Shown: positions 14,164-21,504, numbered from the stretch's first letter. The stretch is 23,609 nt of DNA from Oscillospiraceae bacterium (GCA_017624645.1 JAGAMQ010000103.1:1-23609); one strand, 5' to 3'. Numbers and translations: made by a program. Notes: generated from the letters alone by a model not told the origin.

Positions 14164-15148
14164 GCTCTCAGTGGTTACCTCCTTCCTGCACAACATCGTG
14201 GTCTATAACATCCCTCTGCTCTACGGTACCGCCGGGGAGATCCTTGTGGAAAAGTCCGGCAGTCTGAATCTGGGTGTGGAGGGTATCATGGCGGTAGGCG
14301 CCATCTTCGGTTACATCTGCGGCTGCTATGCCAACAGCTTGCTGGTGGGTATCGCCGTGGCGTTCCTAGCTGGCGCACTGTGCGGACTGCTGTTTTCCGT
14401 GCTTACCGTTACCCTGCAGGCCAATCAGAACATTACCGGTCTGACCCTCACCACCTTCGGCTTGGGTGTCTACTTCTTCGTGGGTAACGGTCTCAAAGCC
14501 TCCGGCTGGCCGGTGATGGGCAACTTCTCCAACATTATGGCAGGCTTTTCCAACGTCGCCATTCCCGGTCTTTCCAAGATCCCCCTGCTGGGCCATGGCT
14601 TGTTTAACCATAATGTCCTTGTGTATCTGGGAATTGCCATTGCCGTGGCAATGTGGTGGTATCTGAATAAGACGACCCCCGGCCTGCGGCTGCGGGCTGT
14701 GGGTGAGAATCCTGCTGCGGCGGACTCTGTGGGCATCAATGTCACATGGACCAAGTACCTGCACATTTGCATCGGCTGCGGTATCATGGGCATCGGCGGC
14801 TATTATATGGGCCTGAACATGTCCGGCTCCTTCAACTCCAACTGCTGGATCAACGGCTACGGCTGGATCGCCGTGGCACTGGTGATCTTTGCCAACTGGA
14901 ATCCTGCCATGGCGATTCTGGGAACCTTTGTGTTTGGCTTCTTTAACACCCTCCGGGTTTCCGGAAGCTCCTTGGCAGCCGCGTTTCCCAGTGTGCTGGG
15001 CTTCCTTGGGGATATCCCCACCCAGCTGTACCAAGCGCTTCCCTTTATCATTACCGCCATCGTTCTGGTGGTTACCTCCATCCGCAGCCGGAAGAGCAGC
15101 GGACTGCCTGCCGCTTTGGGCATCAACTACTTCCGGGAAGAACGATAA
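14150..15148 (+). CDS. ABC transporter permease 2 (BMP/nucleoside importer)
   Basis: A 332-aa membrane protein, partner of the preceding permease. Family features: GTAGEILVEKSGSLNLGVEGIM near the N-terminus, QANQNITGLTLTTFG, TTPGLRLRAVGENPAAADSVGINV (ATPase-docking loop) and CWINGYGWIAVALVIFANWNP in the C-terminal half, with about eight hydrophobic segments. AAAGGAGG precedes the ATG at 14150, which lies inside the end of the first permease gene. It is the last gene of the four-gene operon, closed by the terminator at 15180-15209. The binding protein, double ATPase and two permeases make a complete importer; nucleosides are the most likely cargo by family resemblance. Confidence 0.92.
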   Translation: MEMDKLSVVTSFLHNIVVYNIPLLYGTAGEILVEKSGSLNLGVEGIMAVGAIFGYICGCYANSLLVGIAVAFLAGALCGLLFSVLTVTLQANQNITGLTLTTFGLGVYFFVGNGLKASGWPVMGNFSNIMAGFSNVAIPGLSKIPLLGHGLFNHNVLVYLGIAIAVAMWWYLNKTTPGLRLRAVGENPAAADSVGINVTWTKYLHICIGCGIMGIGGYYMGLNMSGSFNSNCWINGYGWIAVALVIFANWNPAMAILGTFVFGFFNTLRVSGSSLAAAFPSVLGFLGDIPTQLYQALPFIITAIVLVVTSIRSRKSSGLPAALGINYFREER

Positions 15149-15179
15149 ATAGGGATCTTAACTGATGCGACCCAAAAGA

Positions 15180-15209
15180 CGCTGTCCCCGGGAGGGACAG
15201 CGCCTTTTT
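15180..15209. terminator. Bidirectional terminator between ABC operon and DtxR-type gene
   Basis: A 9-bp stem (15180-15188 with 15194-15202, 5-base loop) is followed on plus by CCTTTTTG and on minus by TCTTTTGG. The stop codon of the minus-strand regulator (15211) lies two bases beyond, so both converging units use it. Confidence 0.85.
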
Positions 15210-15210
15210 G

Positions 15211-15582
15211 TTACGGTCTCCAGTTGTTCATAAATTTCTTGATCGCCCCAAAGGATTCGTCACTGATGGCGTGCTCCAGACGGCAGGCATCCTCAGCCGC
15301 GGTTTCCGGAGATACCCCCAGCGCTTCCAGCATCCTGGAAAGGAGGGTGTGCCGCTCATAGATCTTCTGGGCCACTTCCAGCCCTGCCGGGGTCAGGGCA
15401 ATGTAGCCATCGGCATCCACCAGGATATAGCCCCCTTTTTTCAGCAGTCCCACCGCCCGGCTGACACTGGGCTTGCTGTAGCCCATATGCTCGCTGATGT
15501 CGATGGAGCGGACCGTGCCGTTTTTCTTCAGAAGAACATGGATAGTCTCCAGATACATTTCTCCGGATTCATGGATGCCCAT
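15211..15582 (-). CDS. DtxR-family metal-dependent regulator, short form
   Basis: A 123-aa metal-responsive repressor-type protein. The winged helix-turn-helix is at about 22-60 (SIDISEHMGYSKPSVSRAVGLL) and the dimerisation/metal-binding helices at 65-115. The primary metal site residues are M9, C100, E103 and H104, the M-C-E-H set of DtxR/IdeR, where manganese-sensing MntR has D-E-E-H. The second-site residues are only partly kept (H78 present, alanine at the DtxR H98 position). The C-terminal SH3-like domain is absent, as in MntR-sized proteins. Iron is therefore a reasonable guess as the ligand. It is a single-gene unit with a promoter at 15612-15640. Candidate targets nearby include the ZIP transporter. 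Family call firm; metal and targets are inferred. Confidence 0.9.
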   Translation of the reverse strand: MGIHESGEMYLETIHVLLKKNGTVRSIDISEHMGYSKPSVSRAVGLLKKGGYILVDADGYIALTPAGLEVAQKIYERHTLLSRMLEALGVSPETAAEDACRLEHAISDESFGAIKKFMNNWRP

Positions 15583-15611
15583 AGTACTCGGCTCCTTTGG
15601 AAGTTTTCCTC

Positions 15612-15640
15612 ATTATACCATGCAGAATCCCCAAAAGCAA
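15612..15640 (-). promoter_or_regulatory. Promoter of the DtxR-type gene
   Basis: Minus-strand TTGCTT (15640-15635), 17-base spacer, TATAAT (15617-15612), a perfect -10 preceded by TGG. It gives a leader of about 20 bases before the ATG at 15582. Confidence 0.7.
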
Positions 15641-15647
15641 GTATGTA

Positions 15648-15669
15648 CCGCACTGCATAGGCAGTGCGG
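15648..15669 (-). terminator. Terminator of the spore protein gene
   Basis: A perfect 9-bp stem (15648-15656 with 15661-15669, loop ATAG) is located 11 bases past the stop codon. On the minus strand it is followed by TACATACTTGCTTTTGG, a loose T-rich tract. It abuts the -35 box of the downstream DtxR-type gene. Confidence 0.7.
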
Positions 15670-15680
15670 CTGGGGTGCAA

Positions 15681-15881
15681 TTACTGCATGCCCTGCTCGT
15701 AAGCCTCGATCATCTTCTTGACCATCTGGCCGCCCACGGAGCCGGCCTCACGGGAGGTCAGGTGACCGTTGTAACCGTTGGTCAGGTTAACGCCCACTTC
15801 CTGTGCAGCCTGCATCTTGAAGCGGTCCATAGCCTCCCGAGCCTGGGGAATGTTGATCTGGTTGTTATTCTTGTTGCTCAT
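15681..15881 (-). CDS. Small acid-soluble spore protein, alpha/beta type
   Basis: A 66-aa protein that coats and protects DNA in the dormant spore. It has the family's N-terminal helix with the region cut by the GPR protease on germination (QAAQEVG, 24-30) and the conserved C-terminal half (NGHLTSREAGSVGGQMVKKM). It is the clearest sign that the organism forms endospores. GGAGAG precedes the ATG. Expression should be in the forespore under SigF/SigG, but I could not place a convincing SigG promoter upstream. Confidence 0.95.
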   Translation of the reverse strand: MSNKNNNQINIPQAREAMDRFKMQAAQEVGVNLTNGYNGHLTSREAGSVGGQMVKKMIEAYEQGMQ

Positions 15882-15922
15882 TTTCGTTCTCTCCTTTTTA
15901 TGGGCATACTTTTGAGGTATAC

Positions 15923-15958
15923 CTTTCTTCCGGAAAGATCAACACTTTCCGGAGAAAG
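15923..15958. repeat. Imperfect 14-bp hairpin between spore protein and ZIP genes
   Basis: 15923-15937 and 15945-15958 are reverse complements apart from one bulged base, with a 7-base loop. Each arm contains the palindromic core TCCGGA. On plus it is followed by CATTTTTC, terminator-like, although no plus-strand gene ends here. A related TTTCCGGAAA palindrome recurs at 16015-16024, and GCATTTTTC (15958-15966) pairs with GAAAAATGC (16021-16029). Confidence 0.65.
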
Positions 15959-16082
15959 CATTTTTCTTTCCGCAACCATAGCTTTGCCACATCTGGGCGA
16001 AATATAAATGTTTCTTTCCGGAAAAATGCGAAAAAACTGGAAAGGACAGAGACAGAATCCGGCAAAAAAGCTTTTGGATGGG

Positions 16083-16111
16083 TTGTTATTCCCGTGAGAA
16101 TATGGTATGAT
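16083..16111 (+). promoter_or_regulatory. Promoter of the ZIP transporter gene
   Basis: TTGTTA (16083-16088), 17-base spacer, TATGAT (16106-16111) preceded by TGG (extended -10). The start point would be near 16118. Confidence 0.7.
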
Positions 16112-16115
16112 ACCA
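16103..16115. promoter_or_regulatory. Candidate operator over the ZIP -10 box
   Basis: TGGTATGATACCA is a perfect 13-base palindrome with a one-base centre, and it covers the whole -10 box. A repressor bound here would block the promoter. The DtxR-type protein encoded 0.5 kb away is one candidate binder, but the sequence is not a recognised DtxR or MntR box. Confidence 0.45.
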
Positions 16116-16146
16116 AAAAATCGACAAAAAGAAACGGAGGGCCGGA

Positions 16147-16986
16147 ATGGGTATTATCGAAACGCTGATTCTCACCACTTTTGTTGCGGGTGTGGCGGGA
16201 ACAGGTCTGGGCGGTCTCATCGGTGCTATGCTGCAAAAGGACTCCCACCGGACGGTGAGCCTGCTGTTAAGCTTCGCCGGCGGTGTGATGTTAAGTGTGG
16301 TGTGCTTTGATCTGGTTACGGAGGCAGTGGAGACAGGTTCCGGCATCTGGCTGGTGATCGGTGCGATTGCCTTAGGTGTTGCCGTTACGTATTTTCTCAA
16401 TTATCTCATTGACCGGAAGACCGACCCCGAGATCCCCCACATCGATGAGAACCACCCCAAAACCGCTGACGATTTGAATGAGTTGATCCACAGTGACCAC
16501 CTGGAGCATCATTACGCCCGGAATGACAACAAGCTTTCTCTGTTTGTGGCAGGCATTGTCATGGCCTGTGCCATTGCGCTGCATAATGTGCCCGAGGGCA
16601 TGACCATCGGCGCTTCCTACGCCAGCAACGACGGCGTTATGGGAAGCGCGGCGCTGATTCTCGCGGTGATCATCGGCCTACACAATATCCCCGAGGGCAT
16701 GGCGGTTTCTGTGCCTTTGATCAGCGGCGGCATGAAAAAGGGAAAAGCGGTACTGATCACCGCAGCCTCCGGCATCCCTACTATTTTGGGTGCTCTGCTG
16801 GGTTACCTGCTGGGTGAGATCGGTCCTTTGGGACTGACTATGAGCCTTGGCTTTGCCAGCGGTGCCATGCTGTATGTGGTCTTTGGCGAGATTCTTCCCC
16901 AGTCTATTCTTATGTATCACAGTAAGCTGCCTGCATTTTCCACTATTATAGGTATCCTTGCTGGACTGCTGATTATTTTCCTGTAA
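16147..16986 (+). CDS. ZIP-family divalent metal transporter
   Basis: A 279-aa membrane protein that moves zinc, or iron/manganese, into the cytoplasm. Eight hydrophobic segments fit the ZIP fold. The metal-binding helices carry ALHNVPEGMTIG (144-155) and GLHNIPEGMAVSVPL (177-191), the two HN-PEG signatures of transmembrane helices 4 and 5. Between helices 3 and 4 is a cytoplasmic loop with several histidines (about 98-122), a typical metal-handling loop. GGAGG lies six bases before the ATG. It is a single-gene unit with its own promoter and terminator. It is more like the bacterial ZupT/YkgA-type exporter-named group than the plant ZIPs; metal specificity is not readable. Confidence 0.92.
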   Translation: MGIIETLILTTFVAGVAGTGLGGLIGAMLQKDSHRTVSLLLSFAGGVMLSVVCFDLVTEAVETGSGIWLVIGAIALGVAVTYFLNYLIDRKTDPEIPHIDENHPKTADDLNELIHSDHLEHHYARNDNKLSLFVAGIVMACAIALHNVPEGMTIGASYASNDGVMGSAALILAVIIGLHNIPEGMAVSVPLISGGMKKGKAVLITAASGIPTILGALLGYLLGEIGPLGLTMSLGFASGAMLYVVFGEILPQSILMYHSKLPAFSTIIGILAGLLIIFL

Positions 16987-16993
16987 ATAAAGT

Positions 16994-17034
16994 CCCCCGG
17001 TTCCAACGTGGTGAAGGGAACCGGGGGCGTTTTT
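16994..17034. terminator. Terminator after the ZIP gene
   Basis: A perfect 11-bp stem (16994-17004 with 17017-17027, 12-base loop) is followed on plus by CGTTTTTATT. On minus it is followed by ACTTTATTT, so it can also stop the converging nitroreductase transcript, whose stop codon is at 17033. Confidence 0.85.
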
Positions 17035-17761
17035 ATTCTTCAAACTGCTTAAGGTACTGGCCTACAGACCGGGTCATTTCCCGGGAGAAATCGGAATTGT
17101 ACTTGCGCTTGCAGAAAGCGGCAAGCCATTGCCGGTAGTCCGGCTGGGAGCACTTGCACCGGAGCATTTTCTCCAGCTCTTCCGGGGACGGAAGCCGGTA
17201 GCCGTTTTCGTGGACCACAGTGTCCATGGGAGAGCGCGCCGGCTTTCTCCGGCTTAGCTGCTGGGCTGTGGGATAGCCGAACACCAGCATTGCTGCCGGG
17301 AATACATACTCCGGCAGGTTCAGAAGGGCGCGCTGGGTCTCGCAGTTTTCCATAATGTCGCCGATGTAGCAGGAGCCGATGCCCAGACTTTCCGCCGCCA
17401 CCACCGCATTTTGTGCCGCAATCAGAGCATCGCACACAGAAAGAAGCAGATCACCTACTCCCGGCTTCCTGGGTTCGCAGCCGCCGATGCGGAACGCCTC
17501 ATACCATTTGCGGCAGTCGGCGCAGAAGATCAGCACCAGCTTTCCTTGGGCAATAAAGGGCTGTTCGTCGCAGGAGTGGACCAGCGCGTCCTTTAACTTG
17601 GGATCGGTGATGTTCAAAATGGTGTACAGCTGCTGATTGCCTGCCGTGGGGGCCTGCACCGCAGCTTCCAGGATCTGCTGACGTTCTTGGGGGAGGATGG
17701 GCCGATCCTCAAATACCCGGACGGACTTGCGTCGGGTCAGCTGCTGCAAAACCTCATTCAT
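17033..17761 (-). CDS. Nitroreductase-family flavoprotein
   Basis: A 242-aa FMN-dependent NAD(P)H oxidoreductase. It shows the N-terminal RKSVRVF motif (11-17) that contacts FMN phosphate, then APTAGNQQLY (about 34-43), the dimer helices with DALIAAQNAVVAAESLGIGSCYIGD and the VFGYPT segment near residue 172. A C-terminal tail of about 50 residues contains CKCSQPDYRQW and extra cysteines. The natural substrate is unknown; enzymes of this class reduce nitroaromatics, quinones or flavins. The start at 17761 follows GAGGAAAC; the open frame extends 23 codons further, into the preceding lipoprotein gene. It lies 10 bases after that gene, so the two form an operon. Confidence 0.88.
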   Translation of the reverse strand: MNEVLQQLTRRKSVRVFEDRPILPQERQQILEAAVQAPTAGNQQLYTILNITDPKLKDALVHSCDEQPFIAQGKLVLIFCADCRKWYEAFRIGGCEPRKPGVGDLLLSVCDALIAAQNAVVAAESLGIGSCYIGDIMENCETQRALLNLPEYVFPAAMLVFGYPTAQQLSRRKPARSPMDTVVHENGYRLPSPEELEKMLRCKCSQPDYRQWLAAFCKRKYNSDFSREMTRSVGQYLKQFEE

Positions 17762-17771
17762 AGCCGTTTCC

Positions 17772-18365
17772 TCACGCCGCGGCAAACAGGTCCAGCAGGT
17801 CGCCGGACTTGTCCGCCATAAAGCTGGCAACAGTGAGGGTTACACCGTACAGGCCCTGGCCATAGACAAAGAGCTGGGTGGTGTAGTAGGGAACGCCCTG
17901 GATGGTGGCTTCCATGTGCAGGGCAAAATGCTCCTGTCCCGCAAACTGCACCTTCACTTTTTCAAGGACAGTGGCATCGATGCCATCCTTTTTGTAGGTG
18001 TCGATCATGGTATCCTTGCCTTTCAGCACGGAATCTACCACCTGTTCCTCGGTCATAGCCATGAAGGCTTTCATTGCGGCAGGGCTGTGCTTTTGATAGT
18101 TCACAAGCAGGGAGGTAAGTGCCTGCTCGTTGTCCGCCTTCAGATCGGTGACATACTCCGGCAGTTCCTGAGCTTCCTGGGCAAGCTGACAGGTCCAGCT
18201 GCCGTCCAGCGTGCAGGCAAAACCGGCGTAAGTGTTGGTATAGGTGCTGCCCTGCATCTGTCCCAAAGTAACCGTTTTGCCGGCTGGCGTCTCCTGAGCG
18301 CAGGCAGTGAGAGAAAACAGGGTCAGTGCTGCAAGAACAGCTGCCAAAAATCTTCTGAATTTCAT
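17772..18365 (-). CDS. Putative lipoprotein of unknown function
   Basis: A 197-aa secreted lipoprotein. The signal peptide MKFRRFLAAVLAALTLFS ends with the lipobox LTAC (C22). The mature part (about 175 aa) is soluble-looking, with a repeat-free mix of strands and helices, and contains segments such as YAGFACTLDGSWTC that resemble small secreted proteins of gut Clostridia. I recognise no enzymatic motif. It is the first gene of a two-gene unit with the nitroreductase, under a near-perfect promoter, and AAGGTG precedes the ATG. Confidence 0.8.
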   Translation of the reverse strand: MKFRRFLAAVLAALTLFSLTACAQETPAGKTVTLGQMQGSTYTNTYAGFACTLDGSWTCQLAQEAQELPEYVTDLKADNEQALTSLLVNYQKHSPAAMKAFMAMTEEQVVDSVLKGKDTMIDTYKKDGIDATVLEKVKVQFAGQEHFALHMEATIQGVPYYTTQLFVYGQGLYGVTLTVASFMADKSGDLLDLFAAA

Positions 18366-18392
18366 GGTATTTCACCTTTTCTTTTTTCTTTT

Positions 18393-18422
18393 ATTATAGA
18401 CAGTTTGCAGCCCCTTTGTCAA
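18393..18422 (-). promoter_or_regulatory. Consensus sigma-A promoter of the lipoprotein-nitroreductase operon
   Basis: TTGACA (18422-18417) and TATAAT (18398-18393) on the minus strand, both perfect, with an 18-base spacer. It is the strongest promoter match in the window. Confidence 0.85.
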
Positions 18423-18464
18423 CCGCCCTGCCAATGCCCTGAAATGGATAGTTCAATGCAGTAG

Positions 18465-18496
18465 AAAAAACTCCGGAATGTGTCATCATTCCGGAG
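18465..18496 (-). terminator. Terminator of the T-box ABC operon
   Basis: A perfect 10-bp stem (18471-18480 with 18487-18496, 6-base loop) is followed on the minus strand by TTTTTTCTAC. It lies 7 bases past the ATPase stop codon at 18504 and is a textbook intrinsic terminator. Confidence 0.9.
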
Positions 18497-18503
18497 CTTT
18501 CGG

Positions 18504-19301
18504 TTATTTGGATAGAATCAGCTTGTCGCTGGTCATGGCGCTGCCGCTGGCCTGCTCGAAAAGTCCCAAAAGCTGATTGATGGTGAGCTTTTTCTTTTCT
18601 TCGCCGGACACATCCACAAGGATCCTGCCCTCATGCATCATAATGAGTCGGTTGCCGTAGGCAATGGCGTCGTGCATATTGTGGGTGATCATCAGAGTGG
18701 TCAGAGAGTTTTCTGTTACCAGCTTGTCGGTAATTTGCAGCACCTTCGCTGCGGTCTTGGGGTCCAGAGCGGCGGTGTGTTCGTCCAGGAGCAGCAGCTT
18801 GGGGCGATTCAGTGTTGCCATCAGCAGGGTCACTGCCTGCCGCTGTCCGCCGGACAGCAGCCCCACCTTGCAGGAAAGCCGGTCCTCCAGACCCAACTCC
18901 AGCATGGCGAGCAGCTCCTTGTATTCCTTCCGCTCCTGCTTCCGCACACCCCAGCGCAGCTTTCGCTTGATGCCCCGGCGGGCAGCAATGGCAAGATTTT
19001 CCGCAATCTCCATGTCCGGGGCGGTACCCTTCATGGGATCCTGAAACACTCTGCCCAAAAAGCTTGCCCGCTTATGCTCCGGCATGTTGGTCACATCCAC
19101 ACCATCGATTTCGATGGTGCCGTAATCCGGCTTCCACACACCGGAGATGGCGTTAAGCATGGTGGATTTTCCTGCGCCGTTTCCGCCGATGACCGTGACA
19201 AAATCTCCGTCGTTCAAAGTCAGATTCAGCCCGTTCAAAGCCGTCTTGGCATTGACGGTGCCGGGGTTAAAGGTCTTTTGCAGATTGGTGATCTTAAGCA
19301 T
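18504..19301 (-). CDS. ABC transporter ATP-binding protein (TrpXYZ-like system)
   Basis: A 265-aa cytoplasmic ATPase. Walker A GGNGAGKST (39-47), Q-loop FQDPMKGTAPDM, signature LSGGQRQAV, Walker B LLLLDEHTAALD and switch ITHNMHDAI are all present. The proline of the usual DEPTAALD is replaced by histidine. It overlaps the permease gene by 8 bases. Together with the binding lipoprotein and permease upstream, it makes a complete importer of the group whose binding proteins belong to Pfam PF04392. Members of this group are linked to tryptophan or other amino acids by T-box control in Firmicutes. Confidence 0.92.
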   Translation of the reverse strand: MLKITNLQKTFNPGTVNAKTALNGLNLTLNDGDFVTVIGGNGAGKSTMLNAISGVWKPDYGTIEIDGVDVTNMPEHKRASFLGRVFQDPMKGTAPDMEIAENLAIAARRGIKRKLRWGVRKQERKEYKELLAMLELGLEDRLSCKVGLLSGGQRQAVTLLMATLNRPKLLLLDEHTAALDPKTAAKVLQITDKLVTENSLTTLMITHNMHDAIAYGNRLIMMHEGRILVDVSGEEKKKLTINQLLGLFEQASGSAMTSDKLILSK

Positions 19302-20211
19302 CTTCCTGCCCTCCTGTCTGTGCCAGAGGAAGCGCCTTGGGCTTGTTGAAGTATTCGCCTTTCAGATAAGGAATGGCAAGGAACAGTACCACGATCACTG
19401 CGGAGAGCATCTTCAGGTAGTCTGTAGGCAACCCCAGCAGGATGACGAAGTTGTAAATTACATAGTAGACGATACCGCCACCCACCACGCCGATGAGGCT
19501 GACCACAAAGTTGGGCTTGATCTTCAGGGAAACGGACAGGCCGATGAAGATGGCAGCCAGTCCGATAACGATGGCACCTCTGCCGTCCTGCAGGCTGGCA
19601 GAACCCTTGTACTGGGCGTAGAGAGCACCTGCCAAAGCTACGATGGCGTTGGCAATGGCAAGGCCCAGCACCTTGTTCCGCTTCACATCCACACCCTGCG
19701 CCCGGCTCATATCCGGGTTGTCGCCGGTGGATTTCAGGGTCAGACCCACCTCAGTGTAGAAGAACAGCCACAGGCCCACGATCAGTGCTGCCACGATCCC
19801 GGCACCCACCAGAATGGACAGGGGGTTGTTGCTCATATGGACCCACAGGGCATTGGCCCGGGGGTCAATGGCCACCAGAGAGCGGCCGCCCAGGATGATG
19901 AGATTCACGGTGTACAGCATTAGCTGGGTGAGGATGCCTGCCAGAATGGAGGGGATTCCCAGTGCTGTGTGCAAAAGACCTGTAAAGGTACCTGCCAGTC
20001 CACCGGCAAGAAGTGCCAGCAGCATACTTGCCCACACGGGCATACCTGCTGCCAGGCACACCGCGCAGACACAGCCGCCGGTACAGATGGAGCCATCCAC
20101 AGTCAAGTCGGCAATATCCAAGATTTTATAGGAGATATACACGCCGATGGCCATGATTCCCCATATGATTCCTTCTGCCACCGCACCGGGCAGCGCATAC
20201 AAAAAAGACAT
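19294..20211 (-). CDS. ABC transporter permease (TrpXYZ-like system)
   Basis: A 305-aa membrane protein with about eight hydrophobic segments and the pattern of branched-chain/ribose-type permeases: GVYISYKILDIADLTVDGSI near the N-terminus, LGIPSILAGILTQLMLYTVNL in the middle, GLTLKSTGDNPDMSRAQGVDV as the ATPase-docking loop and GLAAIFIGLSV in the second half. GAGG stands before the ATG. It starts 17 bases after the binding-protein gene and overlaps the ATPase gene. It presumably forms a homodimer, as only one permease gene is present. Confidence 0.92.
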   Translation of the reverse strand: MSFLYALPGAVAEGIIWGIMAIGVYISYKILDIADLTVDGSICTGGCVCAVCLAAGMPVWASMLLALLAGGLAGTFTGLLHTALGIPSILAGILTQLMLYTVNLIILGGRSLVAIDPRANALWVHMSNNPLSILVGAGIVAALIVGLWLFFYTEVGLTLKSTGDNPDMSRAQGVDVKRNKVLGLAIANAIVALAGALYAQYKGSASLQDGRGAIVIGLAAIFIGLSVSLKIKPNFVVSLIGVVGGGIVYYVIYNFVILLGLPTDYLKMLSAVIVVLFLAIPYLKGEYFNKPKALPLAQTGGQEDA

Positions 20212-20228
20212 GATTTACCTCAAGCGAA

Positions 20229-21152
20229 TTAGTTTTGGGGCACGGTGATACCCAGCTTGCCGCACAGCTCCTCATTGTAGGAAACAGCAGGAGTAAGGGT
20301 CATAATCTCCAGATCAGCGACGGTCTTCTCGCCCAGCAGCACCTGTGCTGCCATCTTACCGGTCTGACGACCCAGCTCCTTGTAATCGATGGCAAGGCTG
20401 GCGTAGCAGATCTTGCCGCCGTAGCTGGTATAGACAGGCACATTCTTTTCGGTGCAGATGGTGCCTACGATGGAGTCGTTGTTAGCAACGGTATTGTCAG
20501 AGGGGACATACACAGCCTTGCAGCTGTCGGCCATGGAGGTGACCAGAGCCTGCAGCTCGGTGACCTCGGAGAAGGTGTAGGCTTCCACCACGATACCCTT
20601 ATCCTCAAACAGTGCCTTCACAGCTTCATACTGCAGCTTGGAGTTGCTCTCATCGATGCAGTACAGCACGCCTACCTTGTCACCGGCGGTAAGGTCCAGG
20701 GTATCGATCATCATCTGTGCCTGCTCGTTGAAGGGAACGGCGTCAGAGGTGCCGGACACATTGGCAGGGATGCTGCCGGCAAAGGTGTCGGCGTAGTCGG
20801 TAACGGAAGTGCCCAACACGGGAATGGTAGCGGTTGCGTTGGCAGCTGCCAGCAGAGCGGGGGTAGCATTTGCCATAATGAGATTTACCTGCTTGGAAAC
20901 AAAGGTTTTGACCACAGTGCCGCACAGATTGGTTTCGCCCGCTACCTGTACATCCACAGCCACGGTCTTGCCGGCCTTCTGCAGCTCCTCGGTGAGCGCT
21001 TCCTTGAAGCCTTCGGTGGCGGCATCCAGAGAATCATGCACCATCAGCTGGCATACACCAACGGTAAAGTCGACCTTGGTGTCGCTTGCAGTACATGCAG
21101 CAAAGGACAGGCACAAAGCCATCGTCAAAACAAGTGCGATCCATTTTTTCAT
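20229..21152 (-). CDS. ABC transporter substrate-binding lipoprotein (PF04392-type)
   Basis: A 307-aa surface lipoprotein that captures the substrate. The signal peptide MKKWIALVLTMALCLSF ends at the lipobox FAAC (C20). Typical family segments follow: VDFTVGVCQLMVHDSLDAAT, NLIMANATPALLAAANAT, VLGTSVTDYADT and VPVYTSYGGKICYASLAIDYKELGRQTG, as in the YtjA/TrpX-like binding proteins. There are ATG codons at 21176, 21158 and 21152. I chose 21152, because GGAGG is then eight bases ahead and the signal peptide starts with MKKW. It is the first gene of the operon, immediately behind the T-box terminator. The T-box implies an amino acid cargo. Confidence 0.9.
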   Translation of the reverse strand: MKKWIALVLTMALCLSFAACTASDTKVDFTVGVCQLMVHDSLDAATEGFKEALTEELQKAGKTVAVDVQVAGETNLCGTVVKTFVSKQVNLIMANATPALLAAANATATIPVLGTSVTDYADTFAGSIPANVSGTSDAVPFNEQAQMMIDTLDLTAGDKVGVLYCIDESNSKLQYEAVKALFEDKGIVVEAYTFSEVTELQALVTSMADSCKAVYVPSDNTVANNDSIVGTICTEKNVPVYTSYGGKICYASLAIDYKELGRQTGKMAAQVLLGEKTVADLEIMTLTPAVSYNEELCGKLGITVPQN

Positions 21153-21173
21153 TTTCATTTCCTCCAGTTTTTG

Positions 21174-21457
21174 CAAAATAAAAATCGTCCCTGCTTATAC
21201 AGGGACGATTAAAATACAATAATCGTGGTACCACTCTGCTTCGCCACCCCTTGCGGGGAAAGCCTTATGCGGTGCCAACACACCGCTGCGAGATAACGGT
21301 CGCTCCCGGTAAAGCCTACACAGCAATTGCCTTCAGCCCACAGCTCACAGAAGGAATTCCCCACACCACGCACTGCTGTTTCACACCGACCAACAGCTCT
21401 CTGAAGTGCCCACGGTCATTGGGTACTGGTTTCTGCTCAAACGCTTTGAATGTTTAT
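21174..21457 (-). ncRNA. T-box leader (tRNA-sensing riboswitch)
   Basis: This fills the 352-base gap between the Nudix gene and the ABC operon. On the minus strand it shows a stem I with the AGTA/GAA S-turn (AGTA 21427-21424, GAA 21359-21357), a CAGAA/TTCTG lower helix (21435-21431 with 21352-21348), a distal GCACT/AGTGC stem, and the T-box AGAGTGGTACCACG (21237-21224), then a terminator. Bases after the S-turn are TTCC, so the codon read is TTC (Phe) or TCC (Ser). The antiterminator bulge TGGT pairs with an NCCA end whose discriminator is A, which fits tRNA-Phe, not Ser or Trp. Uncharged tRNA would turn the operon on. Confidence 0.85.
21175..21210 (-). terminator. T-box controlled terminator
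   Basis: A perfect 11-bp stem (21183-21193 with 21200-21210, 6-base loop) is followed on the minus strand by TTTATTTTG. The alternative antiterminator pairs ACGATTA (from 21226) with TAATCGT, so the 5' half of the terminator stem is shared between the two folds. Confidence 0.9.
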
Positions 21458-21463
21458 ACAGGT

Positions 21464-21492
21464 ATGATACATACCTGAAGGGGATTTGTCAA
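21464..21492 (-). promoter_or_regulatory. Promoter of the T-box operon
   Basis: Minus-strand TTGACA (21492-21487), 17-base spacer, TATCAT (21469-21464). A perfect -35 and a five-of-six -10 place the start near 21457, at the 5' end of the T-box fold. Confidence 0.8.
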
Positions 21493-21504
21493 GCATTTTT
21501 TTGC

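Noticed and set aside
15890..15925. SigG promoter for the spore protein gene (GGTATA with CATAAAA)
   Set aside because: Spacing is only about 15 bases, and transcription would begin on top of the ribosome binding site.
15923..15966. Intrinsic terminator on the plus strand (hairpin plus CATTTTTC)
   Set aside because: No plus-strand gene ends upstream of it; the nearest plus gene ended at 15148 with its own terminator. It is kept as a structural repeat only.
21330..21370. Tryptophan specifier in the T-box leader
   Set aside because: TGG occurs nearby (before the S-turn GAA) but not at the specifier position, and the antiterminator TGGT does not fit the G discriminator of tRNA-Trp.
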